The translations under genes and the position numbers were made by a program. A DNA stretch of 64,000 nucleotides from Tepidibacillus decaturensis (GTDB lineage Bacteria > Bacillota > Bacilli > Tepidibacillales > Tepidibacillaceae). Below, one piece after another: positions 7,865 through 17,583 of the stretch. How positions within the stretch are numbered: the first letter of the stretch is position 1; each line of letters begins with the position of its first letter. The notes beneath the pieces were generated by a model. The model was not told the origin of the DNA, ran no database searches, and was given only the letters and a program-made list of their open reading frames with translations. The stretch is from the NCBI RefSeq assembly GCF_001561915.1, contig NZ_LSKU01000001.1, positions 1,478,955 to 1,542,954 of the forward strand. Direction: 5' to 3'.

Positions 7865-9667
7865 TTAGAGAATTTCTAATTCCTTTAATTTCTCTTCTGG
7901 AACTACACCATCGACCCAACCACGAAGTTGATAATATTCTTCTAACATTTCAGCAAGGTTTGAAACAACACCTTCGCTATGTTTAGTTGCCCCTTCTGTT
8001 AAGAAACGTTTTGGTAAGGTATCGTCTTTTCGATCAAATCCATTCAGGTTGTTATAAAAACGCTCTAGATTAACGATTCTTTCTCCTGTCTTCATCACTT
8101 CTTCAGCTGTCATATCTCTTCCAATCATCGTTGCAAGCTGTGCTGCATATTCTTCTGCTCCTTCAGCAAAAGAAGAGAACTTACAAATATCCATTGAATC
8201 TCCAAAAGCAGCAAGATCTTGGAACACCTTGGTTAAATTACCTTTTCCTTTTACCTGAAGACGATCCATTGGTTCAGGAATTCCCAACATTTCACTTGCA
8301 ATGGTATACCCATTGACATGGCAAGCACCACGGTTACTTGTTGCATAGGTTAAACCGATTCCTTGTACACCACGAGGATCGTAAGCGGGAATCGATTGAT
8401 CTTTAACAGACATAGATAACTCTGGCGCCCCAAGTTTTTTGGAGGCTTTACCACCACCTTCTGCTAAAAGATCGCCAAGCCCTTCTCGAACTGCAATTTT
8501 ATCAAGAAGTTCGATCATTTTATCCGCATCGCCCCACTTGATTTCTTCTTCAATGAGGCCTTTTTCTGAAGCTTCCATAGCCATAGCAAGTGTATTTCCA
8601 GCTTCAATCGTATCCATGCCATAATCATTACATTGGTAAAGCATATAGGCCATCGCTTCTCGATTAAAGTTTCCACTCATTGCACCTAGAGCCCAAGCCG
8701 TTTCATACTCCATGGATTCAACTTTAACCTTATACTTACCATCCTTAACTTCAAGCTCTTTCTTACATGCAACAGGACAAGCATGACAAGTTGGTTCAGA
8801 TACTAATAAGGTTGCTCTAAATGTTTCCCCACTAATCTCATCTGCTTGATCAAAATGGGATTGTTTCCCGTTATAGGCAGGGAAAGCACTAACAGCATTC
8901 ATCATATTGGTTAACACATTTGTTCCATAAACAGATAGCCCACCTTTTCCAGGTGAAGTCACAGGATTATCCATGATCAGTTTTAATGCCTTTTGCCTTG
9001 CTGCTTTATGTTCATCAGGCTGTACCGGTTTTAACATATTTTTCTGTGAACCGCGTATGACGATGGCTTTCAAATTTTTACTCCCCATCACTGCCCCAAC
9101 GCCACCACGACCATTTGCTCTATCATTTTCATTCATAATAGAAGCAAATTTCACTAGATTTTCTCCAGCTTTACCAATGGTCATCACACTAAGATCCTCT
9201 TCACCGTAGCGATTTCTCATGATTTTAACAACTTCATGAACATTTTTTCCCCATAAGTCACTAGCGTCTTTGATTTCTACTTGACCATTTTCCACATAAA
9301 GGTAAACAGGATGATCTGCTTTTCCTTTCACAGTTAATCCATCAAAACCTGACCAACGAATTCTTGAACCTGCCCAGCCGCCAGCATGCGAGTTCGTTAT
9401 TGTTCCAGTTAAAGGAGATTTGGTTACGACCGCAACCCGGTTACCCATAGTGACTTGTGTCCCTGTTGTCGGACCAGTCATAATGGCCAACATATTGTCA
9501 GGAGAGAGCGCTTCCACTAATGGCCCGTTGTCAAAGACATATTTGGTACCAAGTCCTCTCCCACCAATATATTTTCTAGCATCTTCTTCGTCGATTTCTT
9601 TGTAATCCACTGTCCCATTTGTTAAGTCAATCCATGCAACTTTGTTTAAATATCCCCCAAATTTCAT
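7865..9667 (-). CDS. aor: Tungsten aldehyde:ferredoxin oxidoreductase
   Basis: Oxidises aldehydes to acids with ferredoxin, using a bis-tungstopterin and one [4Fe-4S] cluster. Its 600 aa match the family. The N-terminal domain carries GGRGLGTKYVFD and the pterin-binding GRGGVGAVMGSKNLKA segment (about residues 185-200). Cluster ligands are CHACPVAC (about 290-300) plus the late Cys in DICKFSSF (about 490). It starts at ATG 9667 with AGGAGGAGG. It is surrounded by MoaD, MoaDE and MoeB and close to tupABC, so tungsten supply and enzyme are co-located. No dedicated ferredoxin gene is seen beside it. Confidence 0.95.
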   Translation of the reverse strand: MKFGGYLNKVAWIDLTNGTVDYKEIDEEDARKYIGGRGLGTKYVFDNGPLVEALSPDNMLAIMTGPTTGTQVTMGNRVAVVTKSPLTGTITNSHAGGWAGSRIRWSGFDGLTVKGKADHPVYLYVENGQVEIKDASDLWGKNVHEVVKIMRNRYGEEDLSVMTIGKAGENLVKFASIMNENDRANGRGGVGAVMGSKNLKAIVIRGSQKNMLKPVQPDEHKAARQKALKLIMDNPVTSPGKGGLSVYGTNVLTNMMNAVSAFPAYNGKQSHFDQADEISGETFRATLLVSEPTCHACPVACKKELEVKDGKYKVKVESMEYETAWALGAMSGNFNREAMAYMLYQCNDYGMDTIEAGNTLAMAMEASEKGLIEEEIKWGDADKMIELLDKIAVREGLGDLLAEGGGKASKKLGAPELSMSVKDQSIPAYDPRGVQGIGLTYATSNRGACHVNGYTIASEMLGIPEPMDRLQVKGKGNLTKVFQDLAAFGDSMDICKFSSFAEGAEEYAAQLATMIGRDMTAEEVMKTGERIVNLERFYNNLNGFDRKDDTLPKRFLTEGATKHSEGVVSNLAEMLEEYYQLRGWVDGVVPEEKLKELEIL

Positions 9668-9945
9668 CTGTTTCCTCCTCCTTTTTTATTTCATCCATTT
9701 AAAATCATAGATTGGAAGATATAGCCAACCTATATTTATTATTCTATCATGATCTTTATAAAAATAAAATAAATTCTCATTACTAATTTCTAAAAATTGT
9801 TATTTTTATATCAATTTTAATATACAAAATTTGTACACTTCCACAAACTATCAAAGATAGAAAACGATTTTCCTTTTCCATCGGTCAAATATAGTGGTAA
9901 AATAAATATAAAATGAAAACGTTTAGTAGTGAAAGGAAGAACCAT

Positions 9946-10629
9946 ATGCAAATCAAAATTAAGTTTTTCGCTGGGATTGCTGAAGCAACTAGAAAAAGGG
10001 AACATACTTTACATCTTGACCACACTCCTACTGTAAAAGATCTAATTCACTTATTAACAAATGAATTTCCAATAGCAGCTGAAATGATTAAAAGATCGAT
10101 GGTATCTATAAATCATGACTATGCAAAACCAGACCAAAACATTACTGAAACAGATGAAATTGCTTTAATTCCTCCTGTAAGTGGAGGAGAAGAGCCTCTT
10201 TTTGAAGTGACGACAGAACCCTTGTACGCTGATCAATTGATTGCTAAGGTTTCAAATCCAATGGCTGGAGCAATTCTTACATTTGTTGGAACGGTACGAG
10301 AATTTACATATGGGAAAAGAACCACTTATTTGGAATATGAAGCCTATCCAGAAATGGCAATTAAAAAAATGGAGGAAATTGCTAAGGAAATCAAGGAAAA
10401 GTGGCCAAATACCAAAGTAGCCATGTCCCATCGTATCGGTAAATTAGCGATTGAAGAAATAAGTGTGATTATTGCCGTAGCTACTCCTCATCGTGATGCT
10501 GGATTTGAAGCAGGACGTTATGCGATTGAACGATTAAAACAAATCGTCCCTGTATGGAAAAAAGAGATTTGGGAAAATGGCGAAGAATGGATAGGGCATC
10601 AAGAAGGTCCATGGAAGAAGGATGAATGA
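9946..10629 (+). CDS. MoaD-MoaE fusion (molybdopterin synthase, both subunits in one chain)
   Basis: Residues 1-81 are a MoaD ubiquitin-like domain ending in PPVSGG (Gly80-Gly81); the rest is a MoaE catalytic subunit with AGAILTFVGTVREFT, LEYEAYPEMA, MSHRIGKL, ATPHRD and the lysine-rich VWKKEIW active-site segment. The ATG at 9946 is chosen over one at 9913 because GAAAGGAAG precedes it at good spacing. MoaD needs a free C-terminal glycine to carry sulfur, so the fused diglycine implies cleavage after Gly81, as established for mycobacterial MoaX. It overlaps moeB by 8 bases, so fusion and activating enzyme are co-translated. Length 227 aa. Confidence 0.92.
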   Translation: MQIKIKFFAGIAEATRKREHTLHLDHTPTVKDLIHLLTNEFPIAAEMIKRSMVSINHDYAKPDQNITETDEIALIPPVSGGEEPLFEVTTEPLYADQLIAKVSNPMAGAILTFVGTVREFTYGKRTTYLEYEAYPEMAIKKMEEIAKEIKEKWPNTKVAMSHRIGKLAIEEISVIIAVATPHRDAGFEAGRYAIERLKQIVPVWKKEIWENGEEWIGHQEGPWKKDE

Positions 10630-11668
10630 GTTTATGAATCTAAACGAAATCAGATATTCCAGACAACATCTATTTCCTTTTATCGGCAAATCTGGTCAAG
10701 AAAGACTTGGTAAATCGCGAGTCGCTATTGTTGGAATGGGGGCACTTGGTACCGCATTAGCTAATCACATGGTACGTTCTGGCATCGGTTATATCAGAAT
10801 CATAGATCGCGATTTTGTAGAATATAGTAACCTGCAAAGGCAGATGCTTTTTGATGAAAAAGATGCAGAGCAAGGTCTTCCCAAAGCATTGGCTGCAAAG
10901 GAAAAATTAAATTTGATCAACTCATCAGTTATGGTTGATGCCCATATAACAGACCTTACATGGAAAAATGCAGAACAGCTTTTAGCTGATGTAGACCTTA
11001 TCTTAGATGGAACGGATAATTTTGAAGTGCGTTATTTAATCAACGATGTTGCTGTAAAATATAAGATCCCATGGATTTACGGTGGAGCTGTTAGTTCAAG
11101 AGGAATGTCCGTAACGATTTTACCAGAAAAAACACCATGCTTTCGCTGCCTATTCCCTCAAGCACCTGCACCAGGAACAACACAAACTTGTGATACAGCT
11201 GGAGTGATCGGCCCAATTATCCAAGTCGTTGCCGCTTACCAAGCAACCGAAGCTTTAAAACTGCTTGTAGGCGATCATGAACATCTTAGCCCTTCTTTAC
11301 GAAACTTTGAATTATGGCAAAATGACTATTCTGAAATCAATGTAAGAAATGCGAAAAATGAGGACTGCCCAACTTGTGTTCATCACCAATATGATTACCT
11401 AGATCCAAAAGACAAATCAGATCGTGTTGTTTCCCTATGTGGAAGAGATACCATTCAAATATCTCCTGCACAGGACACTGCTTTTGATTTGAAACGATTA
11501 GCCTCTAACTTATCATCTATAGGTAAAGTGGAGGAAACTCCCTTTCTACTCCGTTTTTATATTGATGATTATAAATTGACGATTTTCCCCGATGGTCGCG
11601 TACTTATTCAGGGAACAGATGACCCGATCACTGCAAAAAATTTATTTACAAAATATATTGGAAATTAA
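10622..11668 (+). CDS. moeB: MoeB/ThiF-type adenylyltransferase
   Basis: Adenylates the C-terminal glycine of MoaD-type sulfur carriers. It carries the nucleotide-binding GMGALGTALA, DFVEYSNLQRQMLF, and DGTDNFEVRYLIND. Zinc ligands are CFRC (about residue 175) and CPTC (about 255). After the core there is a short C-terminal extension of about 85 residues beginning LCGRDTIQISP, as in Bacillus MoeB; no rhodanese domain is present. The start overlaps moaDE by 8 bases; an alternative ATG is at 10634. With at least two diglycine carriers nearby it may serve more than one partner. Confidence 0.92.
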   Translation: MNEFMNLNEIRYSRQHLFPFIGKSGQERLGKSRVAIVGMGALGTALANHMVRSGIGYIRIIDRDFVEYSNLQRQMLFDEKDAEQGLPKALAAKEKLNLINSSVMVDAHITDLTWKNAEQLLADVDLILDGTDNFEVRYLINDVAVKYKIPWIYGGAVSSRGMSVTILPEKTPCFRCLFPQAPAPGTTQTCDTAGVIGPIIQVVAAYQATEALKLLVGDHEHLSPSLRNFELWQNDYSEINVRNAKNEDCPTCVHHQYDYLDPKDKSDRVVSLCGRDTIQISPAQDTAFDLKRLASNLSSIGKVEETPFLLRFYIDDYKLTIFPDGRVLIQGTDDPITAKNLFTKYIGN

Positions 11669-11702
11669 AAGAATGCCGTCAATAATGTGGCATTCTTTTT
11701 TT
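11667..11702 (+). terminator. Intrinsic terminator after moeB
   Basis: Stem AAAGAATGCC / GGCATTCTTT followed by a T-run, immediately after the moeB stop codon. Confidence 0.85.
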
Positions 11703-11781
11703 GAATAAATAGTTTCAACTTTTTTTTGGTTGAAATCACCCTATATTAGTAAAATGATTTATAAAAATTTTATGTATAAAT

Positions 11782-12807
11782 CTATTTCTTCGCTCTTGAA
11801 TAGGGCACTGGCCAAGAAACAACGGCATTTAATTTTGATGCCGCATGAAGTGGCCAATAAGGATTTCTCAATAATTCCCTACCTAGTGCAACAAGATCTG
11901 CACGTTCATTAAAGAGAATTTCTTCTGCCATTTCTGGTTCAGTAATCAGTCCAACTGCTACAGTTGGGATTCCCACTTCTTTTTTGATTTGTTCAGCAAA
12001 CTTGACCTGATACCCTGGTCCCAATTGAATTTTGGCTGGAACTAATCCACCAGAGCTCACATCAATTACATCAACCCCCCAACTCTTAACAATCTTTAAC
12101 ATTTCAATCATTTCCTTAATGTCAATACCGTCATGTTTATAATCAGAGGCTGAGACACGAAGAAAGATTGATTTGTCTGATGGCCACACCCGTTTGATCC
12201 CACTGATCATTTCCTTTAAAAATCTTAACCTTCCTTCCCTATTTATGCCATAAGCATCATTTCTTTGGTTAGAAAGAGGGGACAAAAATTCATGAATTAA
12301 ATAACCATGTGCACCATGAATTTCAATTAGATCAAATCCAGCTTGATGGGCACGTTTTGCTGCTTTGACAAAAGCATCCACTACCTCTTTAATCGTATCC
12401 TCTGTGATTTCATTTGGTACTGTCCAACCCTCATCAAACGCAATGGGACTTGGAGCGATAACAGTAGATTTATCAGAGATCTCTGCTTTTCTTCCAGCAT
12501 GGGCCAATTGAATTCCTATTCTACTTCCATATTGGTGTACAAAATCAACAATTTCTTTTAGACCATCGATCTGATCATCATTCCAAATTCCTAAATCTTT
12601 TTCAGTAATTCTTCCCCTCGCTTCTACCGCAGTAGCTTCTACAATAATTAAACCTACTTGTCCAATGGCGCGAGTTCCATAATGAATGCGATGCCAATCT
12701 GTTATCTTTCCATCTGACTCAGCCATATATTGACACATAGGTGGCATCATTACACGATTTTTTAAGGTGATATTTTTTATTGTAATGGGTGTAAAAAGAA
12801 CTGCCAT
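11782..12807 (-). CDS. namA: Old Yellow Enzyme family NADPH-dependent flavin oxidoreductase (YqjM/NamA type)
   Basis: FMN enzyme that reduces activated C=C bonds. The YqjM-class N-terminus FTPITIKNITLKNRV, the regulatory Cys in PPMCQY and the substrate-binding His pair in EIHGAHGYLIHEFLSP are present; AVGLITEP and ALGRELLRNPYWP bind the FMN phosphate and finish the barrel. The start ATG at 12807 is set by GGAGGTTG upstream; extending to 12879 would add 24 residues with no family match. Length 341 aa. It is monocistronic and shares an upstream region with repeat copy B. Confidence 0.92.
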   Translation of the reverse strand: MAVLFTPITIKNITLKNRVMMPPMCQYMAESDGKITDWHRIHYGTRAIGQVGLIIVEATAVEARGRITEKDLGIWNDDQIDGLKEIVDFVHQYGSRIGIQLAHAGRKAEISDKSTVIAPSPIAFDEGWTVPNEITEDTIKEVVDAFVKAAKRAHQAGFDLIEIHGAHGYLIHEFLSPLSNQRNDAYGINREGRLRFLKEMISGIKRVWPSDKSIFLRVSASDYKHDGIDIKEMIEMLKIVKSWGVDVIDVSSGGLVPAKIQLGPGYQVKFAEQIKKEVGIPTVAVGLITEPEMAEEILFNERADLVALGRELLRNPYWPLHAASKLNAVVSWPVPYSRAKK

Positions 12808-12837
12808 TTTAACAACCTCCAAAGTATTTAGTGGGTC

Positions 12838-12888
12838 CCCACAAAAGTAATCGGAATTCACTTCGAAGGAGATCATCACTTTTGTTGG
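12838..12888. repeat. Dispersed imperfect palindrome, copy B
   Basis: A 51-bp element bounded by CCCACAAAAGT and ACTTTTGTTGG, upstream of the OYE gene. It is the same element as 5729-5780 in opposite orientation (about 70% identical by eye, with one one-base gap). Confidence 0.6.
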
Positions 12889-12924
12889 TTTTCTTGTCTT
12901 ATTTTACCACATTTTTTTATGATG

Positions 12925-12964
12925 AAAAAACACCAAATGGCTATTAAACCCCAATTGGTGTTTT
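12925..12964 (-). terminator. Terminator after the peroxiredoxin gene
   Basis: Stem AAAACACCAA-TGG / CCA-TTGGTGTTTT with a short loop and, on the minus strand, a T-run after it; lies about 20 bases after the peroxiredoxin stop. Confidence 0.8.
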
Positions 12965-12985
12965 CGAAAAACTTTAATTTCAATA

Positions 12986-13534
12986 CTATTTTGCAGTGAG
13001 ATGTGTTTCTCCTGGTTTCCAGTTTGCTGGACATAACCCACCAGATTGAAGGGCTTGTAAAACTCTTAAGGTTTCCTCAACACTTCGTCCGATGTCATTA
13101 TGATGAACAACTGCATATTTAAGAATCCCATCAGGGTCAATGATAAATAAACCGCGTAAAGCTATTCCCTCTTCTTCAATTAAGATTCCATATTCCCAAC
13201 TAACTTCCTTTGTAATGTCTGAAGCAAGGGGAAAGTTTAATTTACCAATTCCATTCTCTTCTAAAGGCGTATTCATCCATGCACGATGAGAATATATGCT
13301 ATCCGTACTGCAACCTAGTACTTCACAACCAAGTTTTTTAAACTCTTCATAAGCATTACTCAATGCGGTAATCTCTGTAGGACATACAAAGGTAAAGTCT
13401 AAGGGGTAAAAGAAGAAAACAAGCCACTTACCCTTATAATCCGATAAAGAAACCCGTCCAAAATTTACACCATCTCCTAGTGCAGTCTGCATGGAAAATT
13501 CCGGTGCAGGTTGACCTACTAAACGTTCTGCCAT
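12986..13534 (-). CDS. 2-Cys peroxiredoxin (AhpC/TSA family)
   Basis: Thiol peroxidase reducing H2O2 and organic peroxides. The peroxidatic Cys lies in [10 protein letters not shown] (about residue 51) and the resolving Cys in GGLCPANW near the C-terminus. Its length of 182 aa is typical for the Prx1/AhpC class. The ATG at 13534 has AGGAGG 8 bases upstream. It is followed by its own terminator and appears monocistronic. No AhpF partner is next to it, so reduction probably comes from thioredoxin; that part is inference. Confidence 0.93.
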   Translation of the reverse strand: MAERLVGQPAPEFSMQTALGDGVNFGRVSLSDYKGKWLVFFFYPLDFTFVCPTEITALSNAYEEFKKLGCEVLGCSTDSIYSHRAWMNTPLEENGIGKLNFPLASDITKEVSWEYGILIEEEGIALRGLFIIDPDGILKYAVVHHNDIGRSVEETLRVLQALQSGGLCPANWKPGETHLTAK

Positions 13535-13888
13535 GATATATTCCTCCTAAAGCAAATAAATTTTTTCCTCACAATTGATAAAATAACCATTTTTTCTACC
13601 TTCCATACCAATATGATTTATTTTATATTCTCCAAGCAACTATGATTTGTCTTATTGCATTAAATAAATGTCTTTTCCATAAGGACAAAATAGCTAAACA
13701 ATCCTCAAATGTCTATTTGTATTGATTCAAAAAGCAAGGATATAAGAAGAAATGTAAGCATAATGAAAGCATGGACAGATGATGAATGTCTGCCTCTTTT
13801 CATCATATTCGACAAAACTTGCTTATTTGTTGTAAATTTTTAAACATTAAGTAGACTCTCATACAACTGATGAAAAGGAGGAATAACA
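13535..13888. other. 354-base divergent intergenic region
   Basis: AT-rich spacer between the divergent peroxiredoxin and antiporter genes. It must contain both promoters, but no clear consensus pair, PerR box or riboswitch fold was recognised. A weak short inverted repeat (GACAGA...TCTGCC) lies near 13774. Confidence 0.5.
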
Positions 13889-15367
13889 GTGAGGGACCAT
13901 GGATTTAATCAACAAATTGAAGAAGTGGTGGCTAATGCGACCAATAGTAAACAAATAGATCGCTTAGATTTCTATTTTGGGCCAATAGGCGCGACCGTAC
14001 CCATGTTATTTTTTGTGATCTGGGCAATCACTACCAGCATTTTAAAGATTTCTACTGAGACAGGTCTCATTATGGGAATGCTTTTTGGTTTAGCCTTAGG
14101 CATGTTTATGTCTAAAAGTTCTTGGACTGATTATGCACAAGGAATCTTCGACGGGATGTCCCAATCGATTGGAGTAGTTGCCATTGTTGCCTGGTTTTGG
14201 GCAGGAATGTTTGCAGAGATTTTAAAAACGGGTGGTCTTGTTGAAGGCTTGGTATGGCTTGGGACTACTACAGGGGTACATGGGGGATGGTTTGTAGCTA
14301 TTACCTTTTTCTTAGCTGCTATCTTCTCATCTGCAGTAGGTACAGGCTATGGAACGGTAGTTGCCTTTACAACCCTACTTTACCCTGCAGGTATTCTATT
14401 AAACGCTGATCCTGTTTTTCTATTTGCTGCCATCCTATCAGGAGCTGCATTTGGAGATAATTTGGCACCTGTTTCTGATACGACAATTGTATCTGCCGTT
14501 ACCCAAGATGCCGATGTTCCAGGGGTTGTTCGTTCAAGATTTAAGTATAGTGTCATGGCAGGTATTCCTGCTTTTATTCTTTTTGCTATTTTTGGGAGTG
14601 GTAATGGAGTCATTCAAACCAATGGACTTTCTGCACTCAATATTACGGTGTCACCAAATGGCCTCCTTTTACTCATTCCTTTTACCTTAGTCATTGTTTT
14701 AGCATTGTCAGGACGTCATTTAATTACTTCTTTAACTGGGGGGATCATTACGGCAACAGTGATCATTCCACTTGCAAGATTAGGAAGCTTATCTCAGATC
14801 TTAAACTTTAATTTTGAAAAGAAAAGTATTGAGGGAGCTTTAGTAAATGGTTTTACTGGATACATGAATATGGCAATATTGATTCTCCTTATTGTGGCAG
14901 CTTCACATATCATGAGTCTTGGCGGAACGATGGAAGCGATGAAAGAAGCGTTAAATAAAAAGATCAATGGTGTTATTCGCAGAGCTGAACTAGCCATTGT
15001 ATCGATTGTAACAGTATTAAATGTATTTATCACGATCAATACTGCCGCAGAAATCGCTGCAGCGCCATTTGTAAGACAAATAGGCGAACAATTCAAAATT
15101 CATCCTTACCGTAGAGCAAATCTACTTGACGCCATTACTTCAGCCTTAGGATATATTTTCCCTTGGAGTGCAGCCGTCCTTTTAGGTTGGAGTACAATCT
15201 CCAATCTTCATGAAAAGTATGATTGGGTAACAGTTGTTGACCCTGCCACAGTCTTCCCATTTGTCTTTCATGGTTGGTTCTTAGTCTTTATCATGTTCTT
15301 TGCAGCATTTACTGGATGGGGACTACGTTTGATAGGTAAAAATGGAGAAGAAGTAAAACCAAAGTAA
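13889..15367 (+). CDS. NhaC-family Na+/H+ antiporter
   Basis: Polytopic membrane protein of 492 aa with about 11-12 hydrophobic segments. The conserved GAAFGDNLAPVSDTT block (about residues 190-205) is the hallmark of NhaC/YheL-type antiporters, and SSAVGTGYGTV matches the preceding conserved helix. It starts at GTG 13889 with AAGGAGG about 8 bases upstream. It is monocistronic with a terminator downstream. The substrate could also be malate/lactate exchange (MleN-like); antiport of Na+ for H+ is the generic function. Confidence 0.88.
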   Translation: MRDHGFNQQIEEVVANATNSKQIDRLDFYFGPIGATVPMLFFVIWAITTSILKISTETGLIMGMLFGLALGMFMSKSSWTDYAQGIFDGMSQSIGVVAIVAWFWAGMFAEILKTGGLVEGLVWLGTTTGVHGGWFVAITFFLAAIFSSAVGTGYGTVVAFTTLLYPAGILLNADPVFLFAAILSGAAFGDNLAPVSDTTIVSAVTQDADVPGVVRSRFKYSVMAGIPAFILFAIFGSGNGVIQTNGLSALNITVSPNGLLLLIPFTLVIVLALSGRHLITSLTGGIITATVIIPLARLGSLSQILNFNFEKKSIEGALVNGFTGYMNMAILILLIVAASHIMSLGGTMEAMKEALNKKINGVIRRAELAIVSIVTVLNVFITINTAAEIAAAPFVRQIGEQFKIHPYRRANLLDAITSALGYIFPWSAAVLLGWSTISNLHEKYDWVTVVDPATVFPFVFHGWFLVFIMFFAAFTGWGLRLIGKNGEEVKPK

Positions 15368-15400
15368 ACTCGTCAATCTATGCTTGAACGTATTTCTTCA

Positions 15401-15440
15401 ACAAAAAAAGAGGGAAAGTCTGTCTTCTCCTCTTTTTTGT
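15401..15440 (+). terminator. Terminator after the antiporter gene
   Basis: Stem ACAAAAAAGAGG / CCTCTTTTTTGT with a T-run; lies about 35 bases after the stop. Confidence 0.8.
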
Positions 15441-15523
15441 TTACTATTTTTAAATGGACAAGACTGTCTATTTTAAAAAATTTTTCGTATAATGAGAACA
15501 GAATTATACGAGGGGGTTTTTCA

Positions 15524-16324
15524 TTGAAATTCTCTATTATAAATCGAGGAGACCAGCAATCTACTGAAATGACAAATCTGTTTTACCAGTACGCAAAACA
15601 ATACCAATTGGTCGAAGATCAAGATTCCCCTGATTTGATCATTTCAATTGGTGGGGACGGTACCATGTTAGAAGCATTTCATTCTAACCAACATCGATTA
15701 CATAAAGTGGCTTTCCTTGGAATTCATACGGGACATTTGGGTTTTTATGCTGATTGGCAACCAAATGAGTTGGAAAACTTAGTATCCTTAATCGCAAATG
15801 AACCTCTAAAAACAATTGAATATCCTTTACTGCATGTTAAAATAAAAACAAATGATTATCAGGAAATCAACTATCTTGCTTTAAATGAATTTACTGTGAA
15901 AAGTACAGAAAAAACTTTGGTCATGAAAGTTAAACTAAATCATCAAGATTTTGAAACCTTTCGTGGTGACGGGTTATGTATCTCAACTCCTTCTGGCAGT
16001 ACAGGCTATAATAAGAGTTTGGGTGGGGCATTGATACATCCTTCATTAGAGTCGATTCAAGTAAGTGAAATGGCTTCGATCAATAATCGAGTCTATCGGA
16101 CAATTGGTGCATCTTTATTATTACCAAAACATCATTATATTGATCTTTTTCCTGAAAGTGATCAAGAGATTCGTTTTACACTTGATCATCTTAATTTTAC
16201 GATGAGCAATGTATATTCAATTCAAGGGTTTGTTGCAGACGAAAAAATTCTATTTGCTCGTTATCGGCCATTTCCGTTTTGGAATCGGGTAAGGGATGCA
16301 TTTATTGGAAATGAACATAGATAA
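15524..16324 (+). CDS. nadK: NAD kinase
   Basis: Phosphorylates NAD to NADP. Motif GGDGTMLEAFH (about residue 43), NEFTVKS and GDGLCISTPSGSTGYNKSLGG-type diphosphate-binding block are present. The start is a TTG at 15524 preceded by GAGGGGG; the longer in-frame reading from 15380 would run through the upstream terminator, so it is rejected. The resulting 266 aa is the normal length for Bacillus PpnK. It is a single gene between a terminator and decayed sequence. Confidence 0.95.
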   Translation: MKFSIINRGDQQSTEMTNLFYQYAKQYQLVEDQDSPDLIISIGGDGTMLEAFHSNQHRLHKVAFLGIHTGHLGFYADWQPNELENLVSLIANEPLKTIEYPLLHVKIKTNDYQEINYLALNEFTVKSTEKTLVMKVKLNHQDFETFRGDGLCISTPSGSTGYNKSLGGALIHPSLESIQVSEMASINNRVYRTIGASLLLPKHHYIDLFPESDQEIRFTLDHLNFTMSNVYSIQGFVADEKILFARYRPFPFWNRVRDAFIGNEHR

Positions 16325-16387
16325 TCATCATGATAAGAAGAACAAACTAAGTTGAACACCCAATATATAAACGAAAGGGTTATTTAT

Positions 16388-16540
16388 ATGGGAGATAAAC
16401 TAGATCTAATTTTAGAGGTTTAGATTCTAATCAACTTACTTTTTTAAAAAGAATTGCATGAACAGCGATTAGAAAATCAAACAAGAGAACGGATTTTCTT
16501 AAACGATCGACGTATATCTGTATCTATTTTTTCATTCTAA
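16388..16540 (+). pseudogene. Remnant of a small coiled-coil protein gene
   Basis: An ATG with AAAGGG upstream starts MGDKLDLILEV and then stops; the next frames read on as LDSNQLTFLK and KELHEQRLENQTRERIFLND before TAA. Together these look like one short charged coiled-coil protein interrupted by two shifts. A similar kind of small coiled-coil gene is intact at 59359-59610. Low certainty. Confidence 0.35.
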
Positions 16541-17556
16541 TCATTACATAATTTTTGCTTCTTTTTCCAAAAACGGCTCGTCCTAATATCAATAGCAGAT
16601 TGACAAAAGCAAATCCACTACCAAAATAAAAGACAAATGAGATAGCATTGGCATACTGATTAAATGCAGTTACCGTATCCAAACCCATCTGCAACAAAAA
16701 GATAGCTAGAGCTGCACCTGAAACCCGCCCAAAATTTCTTATAGTAGCGATAATCCCACCTGTCACACCAGTTTTTTCAACCGGAACGCTTTCGATCACG
16801 GCGACATTATTTGGTGATTGGAATAATCCCATACCAATCCCAAAAATCATAAGTGCAAAAATAATATCAAATTGACTTGTTGCTACATTAAAATTACCCA
16901 TCAACCAAAGTCCTAATGAACTGAGTCCCATTCCTATTAATGACGGTATATCATAACCAATTCGATCAGTAAACCAACCGCTAATTGGAGAAACAATCAA
17001 CATGGTTACCGCCTGAGAGGTCATTAAAAAACCAATTTGTAAAACCTCCAAATGAGTTACATTATATAAAAACAAAGGAAGCAAAATAGATGGAAACATA
17101 ATGAGGGCATAAGAAGAAAGCCCTGTAATATTCCCAATCGTAAAAATAGGATTTTTAAATAATGTAAGCTCGATCAGTGGATCCTCTACCAAAAACTCCC
17201 GTATAATAAAACCTATCCAACTGATGATCGATACGGTTATATAGGTAAGGGTAATCGGACTTTTCCATCCCCAGGTATGCCACAACACTACCAATTAAAC
17301 CCATAGCCTTACCTCTTGATCCCGGTGGAAAAGTATAAGCGATAATCGACATGACATTTGCCTGCATAATCGCACCACCAATCCCTTGAATCACTCGATA
17401 AGCAATTAACTGTCCTATCGTCGCAGAGATCGCCGATAAAATAGAACCGATTGTAAAAATGGCTAAACCGAGAATAAAAATCCCTTTTCTTCCTCGTAGA
17501 TCAGATATTTTTCCCACTGTTGGCAAAATACCCGTAATAATCAGTAAATAGCTTTC
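16524..17556 (-). pseudogene. Decayed DHA2-type MFS drug exporter
   Basis: Two open frames carry parts of a 14-helix MFS exporter. The upstream piece has the loop motif GKISDLRGRKG and helices 3-5 (YRVIQGIGGAIM); the downstream piece starts near WGWKSPITLTYI and runs to the C-terminus with FLLYNV-like helices and GWFTDRIGYDIP. Between them motif C and about 20-30 residues are missing and the frame changes; the first helix is also missing, with a TAG at 17557-17559. Deletion plus frameshift makes a true pseudogene likely rather than a sequencing error. Confidence 0.8.
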
Positions 17557-17583
17557 CTATTTGCCATCCCTTTCTTTACAGCT

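Noticed and set aside
9826..9842. Palindrome TACAAAATTTGTA between aor and the MoaD-MoaE gene as an operator
   Set aside because: Short and AT-rich in an AT-rich spacer, with no second copy or promoter element in register.
9913..9945. Longer start for the MoaD-MoaE fusion
   Set aside because: The added 11 residues precede the true ribosome site; ATG 9946 is correctly spaced and begins the MoaD fold.
13535..13888. Possible riboswitch or PerR box between the peroxiredoxin and NhaC genes
   Set aside because: Only weak short inverted repeats; no recognised aptamer sequence or TTATAAT-type operator.
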